Shown here: positions 38,730 through 52,611 of the stretch, in pieces
Numbering within the stretch: position 1 is the first letter of the stretch
How the letters are laid out: each line of letters opens with the position of its first letter
Notes under the pieces: model-generated
Told to the model about the DNA's origin: nothing
The model's database searches: none
What the model saw: the letters and a program-made list of their open reading frames with translations, nothing else
Program-made: the position numbers and the translations under genes
Assembly (NCBI GenBank): GCA_914767715.1
Contig: OU612066.1
Coordinates: 9,307,001 to 9,371,000, forward strand
DNA: 64,000 nucleotides
Direction of reading: 5' to 3'
DNA from: Membranipora membranacea
Lineage: Eukaryota > Bryozoa > Gymnolaemata > Cheilostomatida > Membraniporidae

Positions 38730-38994
38730 CAGGGCTGTAGTTGCCCAAAAAAAATAGGGGAGGCAAAATTCTTGTTGGTGCGTAGTAACACCAGTAAACT
38801 ATTCAGGGTCTGGGCAATGCCTCTGCATCCAAAGCAATTCAAGGTTCTAACGAAAAGCAAATGGAAATCCCATTTGTGCTGATTCAGACATTGATAGTTG
38901 GGGAAGCAATAGTGTTTATAGCCCACAGCGTCTGGCATTCCAGAGGAGGCAATGCCTCCCTCCCTCCCTTCCTGGGAACTACAGAGTACAGACC
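38730..38994 (-). mobile_element. Short non-autonomous DNA element, copy 2
   Basis: It begins cagggctgtagttgcc and then aggggaggcaaaa, matching the complement of the right end of the element at 34775-34994. Its right end (ggcaatgcctccctccctcc, then aactaca) matches the complement of that element's left end. The orientation is opposite to copy 1. It is diverged and has no coding capacity. Confidence 0.55.
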
Positions 38995-39592
38995 TATCTT
39001 TTAAAACACACCTGGAAGGACATACAATATAACATGTTATCAATATAAAACTTGTCCTGGCAACTGGGAAATTACACAAATGACATGGTCCATTCCAAAT
39101 ATTATACAAATAATATTCCAAATAATATCCACATAATTATGAACATGTAACCTAGAGTTATACCTTGTTTACATAAAACTGTTTTCCCTTGTTGAGTAAT
39201 TTTTTGTAAAAGATGTAGAATGTAAACAAACAACAATATCAACATGCATGAATACGTGACTTATCAACATTTTAGTTACATTTACATTTAACATTTAGTT
39301 AATGAATTTTATGCCGAAGTAATTTAATATAGCAGGGAAGATAATTCTTCATTCATACAGCAAAGTAATAGTGTTCTGCATGGCTTGACAGGACACCATT
39401 GAACTCGCAACACTAGGGAATTTGCTTACCAAGAATTCCCTTCCCGGTTTTTTTTGTATATGACAACGCATAAGTAGTTCCTGAATCGATCATGTACGCA
39501 CAAACAATACTGCTGTAAGTTTTATTTTGTCATCATTTCATCATTTGGTATATTTATCGCTATCAAATCCTGATAAATGCAATGCTATTTTG

Positions 39593-39597
39593 ATTGG
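39593..39597 (+). promoter_or_regulatory. Inverted CCAAT box upstream of the NDUFA4-like gene
   Basis: ATTGG lies in a context (ttttgattggtcatgg) typical of animal CCAAT-box promoters, about 200 bases before a strong splice donor at 39802. Together they suggest a first non-coding exon of the NDUFA4-like gene. Inference from spacing only. Confidence 0.35.
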
Positions 39598-39619
39598 TCA
39601 TGGTTCTATTGTGACTAAC

Positions 39620-39801
39620 AATTTATGTTCCGCCTCTTCCAGCACTATGTTATCAATTACTGTTTGAGGATACTAAAGCTAAATTCTTATTTGGGCCAGT
39701 TTTACCGCATACAGCACAGAGAGAGGTTCTATTTGACATTGTTGAAGAATCCGTCCAACCAACTGAGACAACTAAAAGACTTTGGACACATCCTCATCGC
39801 A
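39620..39801 (+). other. Candidate non-coding first exon of the NDUFA4-like gene
   Basis: A consensus donor (gca|gtaagt) at 39802 and an acceptor (ttttttgtatag) ending at 40130 would define a 329-bp intron joining this segment to the exon that carries the NDUFA4-like ATG at 40149. The segment has a 63-codon open frame without family resemblance. The 5' end is a guess. Confidence 0.4.
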
Positions 39802-39870
39802 GTAAGTGGGCGCTAGTTTTTTTTTCTTGTTCCATTTCTCATTATCTAATTTACTGAATTATACTTTTCA

Positions 39871-39959
39871 TTAGCCTGTCTCGACATGCTTTGTTTGGTG
39901 GGGTATGGAATAAAGCCCCCCCCTCACCCCAGCGAACAAAGCTTGTCAAGACATGCTAA
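39871..39959. repeat. Imperfect inverted repeat of 25-base arms
   Basis: The left arm at 39871-39895 (starts ttagcctgtctcgacatg) matches the complement of 39935-39959 with only a few mismatches. The loop contains a poly-C run. It resembles a MITE and shares its core with the hairpin at 33033-33059. It lies in the putative first intron of the NDUFA4-like gene. Confidence 0.7.
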
Positions 39960-40148
39960 CTTTTCATGTTCTAGCTAGTTTATGATTAATCTGTAATATG
40001 TATAGGAATCTGATATAATAATTCATTATTCATTATTATATTTTATTCCTTTGTTTGCATCTGAATTGCAACTTGTATATGCATTTCGAAAAATTATAAC
40101 CCATGCTAAATACAGTGTTTTTTTGTATAGATCTCATCACAATTCAAG

Positions 40149-40391
40149 ATGTCTGCAAGAATACCAGGACTGACAATTGCTTCACTGAAGAAAAATTATC
40201 ACCTGGTTCCATTATTTGGAATCGTTGGATTTGCCTCTCTTCTCGCCATTACAAGGCTAACTAAAGCCAGTTTAGCAACAGATGTCATGTGGAATAAAAG
40301 CCAAAACCCCGAGCCTTGGCAGGAAGTAAAGAACAAAAACATTCTCCCAGAAAGGCCTTCCTTGGACAACAATAGGTATAAAGGAATCTAG
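40149..40391 (+). CDS. NDUFA4-like mitochondrial subunit (80 aa)
   Basis: A small inner-membrane protein of the NDUFA4/COXFA4 family, now regarded as a cytochrome c oxidase subunit although first described with complex I. A short N-terminal segment leads to HLVPLFGIVGFASLLAITRL, a single membrane helix at about residues 17-36 that aligns with the LIPLF...RL helix of the family. It is followed by the conserved D-V-x-W and NPEPWQEV motif at 45-59. Length is 80 aa against about 81 in vertebrates. The frame ends in TAG within one exon. The ATG at 40149 follows an acceptor 18 bases upstream, fitting a non-coding first exon. A candidate AATAAA lies at 40842-40847. Confidence 0.88.
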   Translation: MSARIPGLTIASLKKNYHLVPLFGIVGFASLLAITRLTKASLATDVMWNKSQNPEPWQEVKNKNILPERPSLDNNRYKGI

Positions 40392-42360
40392 TCCACTAAT
40401 TACTTACTTATTTACCCTCAATTTTGTACACCATATACAATTATGCAGCGTCAGTGTGAAATAGCCATATCCATACAATAGGAACATAGTTCCATCATTT
40501 TTTAATTATCACAAAGCTTATTAGCAAAAGCGGCAGATTTAATCTCTAATCTAATCTAATCTAATCTAATCTTTAATTTGTATGAGGCAGCTAGAAGCTA
40601 TACTTATTTGTCATTAAATGGCACAGTGATGTAGCATTAATAGAGATTTCCTAACTCTCATGTGAAATGCTCACAAGTCATAGTTTTATATCCTGGTCAC
40701 CCTAGCCTTATCTCAGCGGCCCACTTTTGTTGTTTTTGTTGGGGGCACTGAGATGAGGCTAGGTCTCCCCCTCCCAACTTACTTATATGCCATACTTTCA
40801 ATGCTATCATCCTATTACAAGAAGGATATTAGAAATTAGGCAATAAACAAACTTCAAAACTTGAAAACTTCAAACTTTATACCTGTCCTTATGTACTAAA
40901 AGGACAGAATACTACCCACTGTTTACCAGTACAAGAGTACCCCAAGTTGAGTATTTGTGCACCATTCTTATGTATTTATTTTTGTTTCATGGAAAGACTT
41001 TGGGGATGTGACAATGAAAGCGTTGAACTTTATAATATTCACTTTTCTTCAACGCTGTTGAGCAGGGAGGCACAGATATTCATGGTGAAAGCCCTAAAAC
41101 ATTATATTGTGTGCTGTCTACATATCAATTCGATAACAATGTTCTCATGTTTAAAAGGCATTTTATTATAAGCCTACACTCTCGCTCTAAGTCTAAAGTC
41201 GCACACAGCTGTCTGAAGTTGACCACTGGCCTGGAATCATAAAACTGCTGATATATATTTAATTATGTTATATACCATGTGGGACTATAAGTACAATCTA
41301 GGATACATGAAAATCATTACATAATATGTCCCCCCCCCCCCCCGCTAGTTGGAAATCCATACAATAATAGAATGCAAAATCAATAAGGCTATATAGGATC
41401 AAGGACTTTAATCAATCATCAATATATCAATCATCAGTCTATCAATATATAATAAATATATATCAATATTTAGGAGGCTATAATCAGTATATGATGCATA
41501 AAGTAAGGCGTTTGTCTGGGATACTAGTCAGCATCATCATAAAGACAGCTGGATGGCTGAAAATTAACATTTTGATTGTCAGAGTTTCCCTTACGCTTTA
41601 CTGCATTGCGTTCCACTCATATTCCCGAGTTTACAATCCATCCATTTTCCTCAAATTTTCACCGCATTTGTATCCATCGACCTCTCCCATCAAACTGTTA
41701 AAATTTAAAGATGAACACTAATTAATTCTTAAATATTAAAAGAGAGTTCTTGTAGTACGCTAGGTGTTTAGGAAATATCATTGTAGATTGTAGGTATAGT
41801 AGAATATAGTCCCAGGCGGATTTGAGAAGTAAAAAGTTACATTCCAAACTAGAAGGGTTACAGGCTCCAACCCTTAGCAGTGATGAACTTTGTTAGCAGT
41901 GGTGCCATATTTCGGTAATGGGAAAACTGCTCCGTTTTACAAGGCCCAATTCAAATGGCTTCAATATTCCTAACTCTCTCAAATACAATTGTCAAAACAG
42001 GCTAATATAATGGTATGCATTTTGATGTTCTTTTAGACTATGAATTATCTTTAAAAAAATTTCACTAGTAGTTGTCTTTTCTTTTCTAAGAATAGCCTGA
42101 GAAATCTTCTAGATTCTGCCTGATAGTTGTACCATTTCAAGTAAGTCTTTTTGCACTGGCCATTGATGTCTTTGTTGTTTGCTACAATCACTCATAGACA
42201 AAGATTTCGCATTTTAAAACATCTCATAGGGTGTCAAAGGTGAGAGAGACTTGCAAAAGAAAAGCATTGGGCCTGGATAGTATACTCAATGTTCAGAGTG
42301 TTTGTGCTCTTCATCTACTACAACATCTTTGTTCCTGCTCTAGAACCAGACCTGCAAAAC
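40392..42360. other. Intergenic region upstream of adenylate kinase
   Basis: No gene was found. It contains a tctaa(tctaa)n microsatellite at about 40540-40571, an inverted repeat at 40702-40762 and a poly-C run near 41332. The NDUFA4-like 3' untranslated region (AATAAA at 40842) and the adenylate kinase 5' region flank it. Confidence 0.5.
40702..40762. repeat. Inverted repeat (ctagcc...ggctag)
   Basis: The left arm ctagccttatctcag (40702-40716) pairs with ctgagatgaggctag (40748-40762) with a single difference. The loop contains a ttgttgtttttgtt stretch. Likely a small MITE-type hairpin. Confidence 0.7.
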
Positions 42361-44587
<2,227 letters not shown>

Positions 44588-47052
44588 ATTAACCTTTCAA
44601 GTTAGTTTTGTCAACTTGCAGTAATCCCCCATAGTTTTAGATATATAATCCTGCTACGTAAGTATCATATTATAGTAATTCTTCGTATTCGCTAATCAGA
44701 TTTTTTCACCCTTTATTCCGCCATAATGTTGGTCCCAATCCCTCTTGGTTTTACCAACCTCTTAATTTTATGGTATTTTTTAAGGAGCTATGTGCTCCCT
44801 GATGTTGAGGAGCCAACTCCTAATTGTGGTGCTTAAGATATTGAATAGACATGTTAGTGATTGCTGAACCAAGGAGCCTTTAACTCCTTGGCTGAACCAC
44901 GCACCGTCTTTGCTAATTTCTGATTCTATCCTTATAATATTCTACTCATTAATTTGTTTGTATTTCCATGGGAAATGTGGAATCATTATTACATGATTTA
45001 TAGTAAATAGAAAAGTGCTCCTGATTTTTTTGTAAGGTTGGGAAAGTTGTCAAAGAATGTTTTGTTTCAACTTTTCTTAATTTTTCCTTGATTTTTAAGT
45101 GTCAAATAGAAACCTGATGTCATCATATTGAATCATAAGCAAATTTAATCGATCATGGTCAGAGGCCCTAACCTAAAACTCTGTTAGAAAACTCAATATT
45201 TGTTTACAGATAAGCAAATTGGAGCTATTAAGAAAATAAATTCATGTAGTGAATTTACATTGCTGATAAAGCAATGACATGTAAATTAGGGACTATGCGT
45301 CTTCATTTGGATCAACTATATGTTGCAATAGGCCAAAGCAGACATTATCCGGGAAAGAAAGTTGATGATCATTGTAAAATCCCATTCCCAGTAGCTCTCA
45401 AAATTACTGTGTATAGGATTTTACATGGAATATTAATAATCAATTTTCTTTCCACAGCATATGTGGGCTTTTACCTGATATCCTTTTTCTTAATGCTGGA
45501 ACTGCATATCTCAAAAGGTCTTAGATGGTAGGCATATATGAATAACTCTGCTTTTCTGGATTTATATAACTTTTTTTAAGGTCTGCCATGACTTATTTGT
45601 AGAAATACAGACCAAGAATTTGAATTGTGTGGGCCAATCGGTCGCAGGCAAACTAAATCATCTTGAATTAATTGTCTTAATCTTGTGGGTGATGATTTCT
45701 TTTTAAACCTTTTTCTTGACTCTACCTGTTTATACAATCAGTGAAGACTGAGATGATGAAATAAGGAGTAGTTATTGCGTTTGACTGCTCGTTAAAATAT
45801 TTGGACTGGATCTCATCAAAATAAGAAGCAATCATCACATCTGCAGTTTACAATCACAGGCAATATATTTGATGACATGACCTCATCGGGGAATGTTTAA
45901 AATGATTCCAAGTGCAGCTTTCTGCTGAAGGAAAATTTGTTACGTGTCCATATAATTTGTTCCCATAGATACTGATCTTGGTATAACCTCTCCAATGAGA
46001 AGCAAAGCTGAGCTGCAAAGACTTCTTCCATAAAATTGCAGGTATAAATATAAAAGGACAACTATATTTGACTTTAAATTCAATCTACCGTTGTAAAAAA
46101 TTGTAATAACATTTTTAGTATGATTGCTCCAAGAATACAACCATCTTTGGGCTGGTGATCTGAATGGTACAGAGGAACTTCACATGCAAAGTTATAGTCA
46201 AAGATATGGGATAAAAAGAACCGCAGTTTTGTGTGTACGAACATTTTGGGAGGTTTAATGATATTGAAACAAAACTGCTCATCATTCCGAAACAAAGGTA
46301 AGATTGAAAGCATCATTTTCCAAATTAAGATCAAGGTTAAGATCTCAACATCTGCAGAGTTAAATTGGAAAGTGAACAACAGAACAAAACCCCAAATTCA
46401 TGAAATTCAAATCCAGAAAGGTGGCTGGCCTCACCGAAACTAGTTGCTGATGTTTATGTTTGTTTGTTATGTTTGATGTTTCAACTACAGCTATGCAGAC
46501 TCCTATGATCCTTACCGTAAATATTTACATGTTTATGAGTGTGATTTTATCTTTTGCCGCTCACCACATCTATTTTTATTACCACTAGTAAAGACCGAAT
46601 TGGATAAATTAAATCTATATGTCAAGGGGAATCCCCGTGTTGTTTCCTCCAATAATATTTCCCTCCCCATTTCACCATGTAATATCAATGATTCATGCGC
46701 ACATGGTGGCCGCAATATGCCATGTGCACATGAATCAATATGCCATGTGCATAGCCAATATTCTAATATATGGCTAAAGCCGTTTATAGTGTGTTGTTTC
46801 AAGGGTTGTCAGATAACGCCCTCAGTTACAAGTAGCTAAATAACAATAATATAAGGCTAAGTTGACAAGTGAGGTTTATAGTGGCTTGTTATTATTATAA
46901 GTGAGCGATCATCTGTTCCTGGAGCCTCAAGCAAGTAAACTTCTTGATCAGTAAAATCAGGGAGTTACAGTTCCTTGGTAAAATCACAACAAGGAAGTCA
47001 GCAGCACATTTTTCTGAAGAACACAGCAGCAGATATCTGAGTTACATATATC
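44588..47052. other. Intergenic region between adenylate kinase and the first BRI3-like gene
   Basis: No gene was supported. It contains the adenylate kinase 3' untranslated region, a candidate AATAAA at about 45236 and a near-perfect inverted repeat at 46689-46737. The open frame at 45274-45531 lacks family similarity and splice support. Confidence 0.5.
46689..46737. repeat. Near-perfect inverted repeat
   Basis: The 18-base arm tgattcatgcgcacatgg (46689-46706) pairs with 46720-46737 with one mismatch. It lies about 320 bases upstream of the first BRI3-like gene, so it could be a hairpin element or part of a regulatory region. Confidence 0.7.
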
Positions 47053-50000
47053 ATGTCTGCGCCTCCACCATACGAGTATCCAGCCTCGGACAAGGGTGAG
47101 TTGAGCATGCAAAGATATACGTGCTGTCGTTTCGATGGATCTGAATACAGTGAAAGAGAAAGGTCTTTGTTGAATATTTCCTTACTGTAACCGTGTGTCC
47201 ACTGTCCTGTATCATAAGCGGCACTGTCTGTGCTGACAGCATTAATTTTAGGCACCGAAGGTGTTGGGTGATATCGACAGGTGAGTCGCAAAAGATGCAC
47301 AGTACTTCATCCACACTTGTCCCTTACATGATAGAAATTGCTCTCGCAGGGTGTTCCGTTTTATTCGCGTTACTTGATAGTTAACTCTTTACATGTGTCT
47401 CCTTACCATTGATGAGAAAAAAATACAGCCTGACCTACATTCTTATAACCAGATATCAACAGGGATTACATACATATCTAACTATCTATATTCACTGTGA
47501 TTGATGCTTTCCAAACTAATACATCTGTATTATATCTCTATGTAGGACCACCACCAGGGCAATATCCACCTCAAGGTCAATACCCACCACCACAGGGACA
47601 ATACCCACCGCAGGGACAATACCCACCCCCAGGACAATACCCACCACAGGGACAATATCCACCCCCAGGACAGTACCCACCCCCAGGACAGTATCCACCC
47701 CCAGGACAGTATCCAGCAGGCCCTCCAGCAGGAGCATATGCACCCCCACAAGGAACTGCTGTGCATGTCAGCACAACGCCAGCGGTAACTGTCGTACAAA
47801 CTGGAGGATGTCCCAACTGCCGAGTGAGTAACCTTCATTTTCAATTTTACAAAGCCCAGTTTTAAGATGGTGTCAGTCGGGAGGGCATTTCAATCACACT
47901 CGTCTATCGCCTACAGATGGCCGGCTTCTTACCCATCATTTAAATTCCATGTTGGTCTTATGTTTTGATTTGTATTTTTTGCAAAAAAATAACCATTCTA
48001 TATTGCTTCACATAAGTATGATGAAACTACTGGCTGACATACTGTCCATGCCTACCACAATGATGTATCGATTTGCGACTAACCTAGAGTACTACCAGAG
48101 ACTATAGATATATATATTATCTATAGTCTCTGGTACTACTAGTATAGTATAACTATAATAAGATGGTAGTGAACTCAAAGTATTTGTTATGAATTAGAAA
48201 AGGGTAGTGTATAAGGTCATCGTTCTTGATGCAGCTGATAGACCAAATAATTATTTATTATCAAGTCTATGATGTAGACATATTATTAGGAATGGCTTTA
48301 TGAATAAGTGTGAGTGATGTGAAACATTTAAGTGGGTCAGTGAAACAGAAATACCCATGAATTCTTAGCTCCCAGATCTAATTTCAATAGGGTAATGTAC
48401 CGTGAAAATGTGGTAAGGACATTTAGAGAACAACTATAGTGAGAGTAACTGCAGCAAAGATAGTATATGTATCTTATTTTATGTTATCTATGATCATGTT
48501 TTGATGATAGCAGTAGTGTTAGCTTATATGGAAGGAATTGTCAGAATACTTGGCTTTAGTATAGATTGGCATGCTCTATGTTGGTTAAAAATATTGGTTG
48601 AAAAAAATGTTGGTTAAGGTCATGGTCCTGGTTATGCTCATACTAACAAGTCACATTTCCCATTGTAAAAGAAGGATAATCAATCTTTTTGCCTGTCACA
48701 TCCACTTCCCTGTGTCAGAAGATGCTGTTTTTACTGTTTGGTATGAATTGGCTGGAAAAACATTTATAAAGTTTGTGTCCGATGACTCTAGTTGGCTTGC
48801 GAGAGGCGGAATTGAAGTCAAACAATTTGGTTGTTTTATGCGCTGATTTGAGGATGTATCGTTAAACAAGGTCTTCATAATTTTATTCTCTCGGGTATAA
48901 AGAGTAGGCTGTTAGCTATTGGCTTAACTTTCAAGGCCTTATTTGTAGCACTGAATATTTTTTTAGTACGCACTCACGCACTCACTCGTATAGCTCCAAA
49001 TATTCAGTAGATGCTAGCTCATGATCACCTGGTTATCATATGACATTGTTCTCATGGTTTGTCGTCACAACTGGCTCTTATCACTGATAACCAGGGCACT
49101 AGTTTTACTGTGATAACTGAGGAATCCCATCCCGTCCCTCCAAACTTTATCTGCCACAGAAAGTTATAGGTCTAAAACCTTGAGTATTAGTAAATATCAA
49201 GATAAAAACTTAAGTGTTTGCAATATTGTTTGACGCCATGGTGCAACACAATTATATCTTGAGGTCGCACTGATAAGACAAACTCTAACTGCCACCAGTG
49301 ATTCTAGAAACACGAATCACGCTTCTCTCACACTCAGACATCAAAACAAGTTAGCCCAGAATATTTACAGCATCATTTCCTCCTACATACGTACCTGAAG
49401 AGTTAAACTAGCTCTCCTAGTGCTTAGCCTTGCAAGTGCTCTACTAGCCAGTTTAATTTATTAGGACATAGTCATCTTTAAACGACAGATTGCGATCGGG
49501 TAGGGACACCACACAGTCCGTCTGATGCCATATGGACACATATCTCAATCTACAATTTATCAAAGGCTAACGCTTAGTATGTATGTCATACTGGATATTT
49601 CTGGCGGTATTACATTCTTATAATTGTTAGGCCTATCTGATACAAGACCCCAAACCCACAAAAACAGAAGCTAATGTCATGGATAATGTGATTTCATATG
49701 ACAGATGCTGGTAATATAATATGTCAAATTTTAGATTGCAGTCTATCGATGCTCATGCGATTTTTTGCTGCTGGCAACCAGTCAGGCAGCCAAAGTTTCT
49801 AGACCACCAAGGAACTGATCGTCGAAATTGACAATTATGAGATGAGCAAAATGCATGAGTACACAGGGCAGCAGTCATTTTGCTGTTGTTGTTCAGAGAG
49901 AGGGTTTATGATAGATATTCTCAGGATTGTGTTCTGGTAAACAGAACATTCTTGGCGCAAATTCTGCGCAAAAACTATGTCATTGATAAAATCAGTCTCA

Positions 50001-50527
50001 TCCGCCCATTTGCTCTAAAGTGATTGATAGCTCAATTTCTTCAGATGCGTGGTATTCTGAGTAAACTAATATGGGGAGATGCCAAAAATGTTCTTAATAT
50101 TCTCAATGCATTGCCATTGTAGTAAGAATCATTTATTTTTGTCCAGGTCTACTCCTTGGTCTACTGCACATTTATGCAGTAAGATGGCCTTGATGCTGTT
50201 TCCTGTTGCCAGCGTAATCCTGTGAGATTTAAAATGGCATGTGTGTGTCAGCTGTAAGCAATCTAGATTCATCGAAACTTTCAGATTTAGGTATGAGACT
50301 GAGAGAGAAGTATATCCTTACCCTTGATAATGATATATATTATATAATGCAAAATAAAAAACATCTTTGCTTATATGGTATTTTATATGTTGTAGATGGG
50401 AGCTTTCACTGACCACTATGGATGCTGTGCCATATTTATGGCTATTTTCTTCTTCCCTATTGGAATCCTCTGCTGCTTGGCCATGAAGGAGAGGCAGTGC
50501 ACTAACTGTGGATATACTAGTGGTTAA
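47053..50527 (+). CDS. BRI3-like membrane protein 1 (150 aa)
   Basis: Member of the brain protein I3 (BRI3) family, small endolysosome-associated membrane proteins. Exons: 47053-47095, 47546-47823, 50396-50527; phases 1 and 0; total 453 nt. Residues 1-15 (MSAPPPYEYPASDKG) hold a PPPY motif, a potential ligand for WW-domain ubiquitin ligases. Residues about 16-80 are some ten units of [12 protein letters not shown] type. CPNC at 103-106, a hydrophobic segment at about 117-136 ([10 protein letters not shown]), and CTNC at 142-145 form the conserved core, two CxxC pairs flanking a membrane-embedded stretch as in LITAF-like domains. Exon 3 is separated by a 2.6-kb intron. The family call rests on the core; the long tail is specific to this gene. 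Confidence 0.88.
47546..47725 (+). repeat. Coding minisatellite of GQYPP units
   Basis: Within exon 2 of BRI3-like gene 1, an 18-bp unit (caatacccacc(a/c)ccagga and variants) repeats about ten times and encodes GQYPPP or GQYPPQ. Such arrays can change length by slippage. The long antisense open frames here are a by-product of the repeat. Confidence 0.85.
48093..48135. repeat. Perfect hairpin with 17-base arms
   Basis: Arms taccagagactatagat (48093-48109) and its exact complement (48119-48135) flank an AT-only loop. It lies in intron 2 of BRI3-like gene 1 and looks like a young hairpin element. Confidence 0.8.
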
Positions 50528-51251
50528 GAGTTCTATAACAAATTCACGATCAAGAATTCAAACCATTACATTTTCTGCAACAAAGGAACTTTTCCGCATC
50601 ATTTGATAGATATATTTTCTGTCTTGCAAATCTGTTTTTCCCTGTATGAGGAATACCAGTACACCGGCTGACTTTTCTTACTCTGCCGCCATGCTCACAA
50701 GATATACAATATATATTATGTATACAAATATTTATATTGTATATGTACATTACTTTTAAACTTATCAACATCATTCCTTTGAATGCTTTACATTATGTGA
50801 CAAGATGTAAATGGCAAAAGAAAATCGGCTAACTGACACTCATAACAACCATTCTTGGCTCACTATACATAAAGTGAAACTTATCGATTGATTTTGTTCT
50901 CCAATTGTAAGAAACAAATCTGCCAAAATATTATTGAGTTTTTTATTGTGTGTTAAATGCCATTGTATTATTTTTGATACATAATTTTCTGGAATGCTAA
51001 GCCAGGAGAAATTGATAATAGATAATGGGCGGAAAATGTATCGATTTCCACATATATTGAAGTAACACAAAAGCTCTACCAGTCTGTGTCATGCCGTTAG
51101 TTCCTCGTGATCACTTCCCTTGTGCACTTTGCTTCCCACTAATAATGATTCACCACTGCAACTCTTTTCTTATCAAAATCATCTGACTTTGCGTTGACAT
51201 ATTATTATATTTATCAAACAATTGTCTGCTAAATAGATAACAACGTGCTAC

Positions 51252-51773
51252 AATAGACAGTTTTCTGAGCTCTTATTTATGCCTATTTCGGAGTTGTCCT
51301 CTCTTCAGTTTGGTACTTTTAACCCACGCCACATAGGTAAAACCTGCTGAAAGAGGGTTATATTGAAAACCGCTAATGCTAGGATAAAAATGATTTTTGA
51401 TTAAGAGTATCTGCACCATTGAAAACCCTGTGGGACAGGGTTTCCAAATCATTGGAGGCCGCTTGAATGTTGATAAATCTTAATTTTAGTGACAAAACTC
51501 ATGAAAGATTCTGCCAAATTGTCCGCAAAACAGGCAGAAAATGCTATAATTGACTATCCAAATACTAAAATTATTTCCCAAACTATGTCCATATGAGTTT
51601 TCAATGTTGCAGATTCTGAATCAAAAATAATCCTTTTCCCATTATAAGCGATTTTCAAGATAATCCTCTTTTCAGCACGTTTTTCCTATATGCGGTGTGG
51701 GTTAAAAGTACCAAACTGGAGAGAGGACAACTCGAAATTGAGGCTTAAATCAGAGCTCAGAAAACTGTCTATT
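51252..51773. mobile_element. Foldback (long inverted repeat) element, 522 bp
   Basis: The left end aatagacagttttctgagct (51252 onward) is repeated in complement at the right end (finishing 51773). Similarity continues inward through gttgtcctctct, cagtttggtacttttaaccc and the ttttgatt...atctgca..attgaaaa stretch. Each arm is about 200 bases at roughly 80-85 percent identity by eye, with a loop of only about 100 bases. No transposase is encoded. It fits a MITE or foldback transposon; clear target-site duplications are not obvious. Confidence 0.85.
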
Positions 51774-51978
51774 ACAATGTGATAGTCATGATTGTCAACT
51801 CCTCATGCTGTATTGATTTATGGATAAGCTGAATTGATGCTCAAGGCATGTATAAATCATTACTTCTCTGTTTTGATGATCAATAATCACCTGAGTAAAC
51901 CACACTCCCTTCTCTACTTGGCTTAGTAGACCTTAATCTCCTCCTCATTGTGATATCCAAATATTGCATTAGCCTTGA

Positions 51979-52050
51979 ATTATAGCCTTGGCAGCAACCC
52001 ATCCACCCCCCCCCCCCCCCGACAGCCTGCCCAGCCAACTTGGGCTATAA
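51979..52050. repeat. Diverged hairpin element
   Basis: ttatagcc near 51980 pairs with ggctataa at about 52043-52050, and cagcctgccca at 52023-52033 is the arm shared with the elements at 16825 and 53863. The centre is a poly-C run. It looks like a decayed member of the TGGGCAGGCTG hairpin family. Confidence 0.5.
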
Positions 52051-52611
52051 GCAGTTTGCTCAGAGAAAAACAAGGAATCTGTGAAATCTACACATATCAC
52101 TATGAAAAGCATAGCTGTTTGTTAGAGCTCAAGACATTGGACAGAGAGAATAATATCGGATCAAAATTTGGGCATTGGGTTGTCCCTACGTGGACAAAGA
52201 GAAGATAACTTAATAAATGTACCCTTTATTTTCCCTCCTGGCAAGAAGCTCCCCCTCCCAAATGAGTAACTGTTACTCCTTGCTCTCGCTAACGGTAACC
52301 TGATGGATGATTTGACAAAAATGGTTTGCGAGACAAAATAATTTTACGTTTGTCCGGGAAGGTTATTAGGATCTTGACTCTTATCTGGTACATTATAATG
52401 ATACCCTCTATGGTTACACAATATTGACAGTTCATAGTATATTTAAATATAGGCCAAGGACATTTTGATAAGAGGGTTAGATTAAAGCACCTCTTAGAAT
52501 TTAGACGTTTGTTGTTAAGCTCACAAAGCTACAAAGGGAAGTGGCGAGCAAGGTTGAGCCTACGGATATTTCTAGAACATTGACTTTCATTGTATTGCAT
52601 TGATTTAAAAA

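Larger units (their letters stand above)
32335..39620. other. Repeat-rich intergenic region
   Basis: About 7.3 kb without a supported host gene. It contains a degraded LINE (33930-34650), two opposed copies of a short DNA element (34775-34994, 38730-38994), an 80-90-bp tandem repeat (35345-35575) and a hairpin at 33033-33059. Open frames at 33060-33278, 35767-36129 and 37219-37434 show no recognisable family and no splice-supported continuation. Confidence 0.55.
50528..52611. other. Intergenic spacer between BRI3-like genes 1 and 2
   Basis: No gene was found. It is dominated by the 522-bp foldback element at 51252-51773 and carries part of another hairpin family near 51979-52050 with a poly-C run. 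Confidence 0.6.

Noticed and set aside
47516-47844. Three long minus-strand frames rich in Gly, Val or Trp
   Set aside because: They are antisense readings of the GQYPP coding repeat of BRI3-like gene 1, open because of repeat periodicity.
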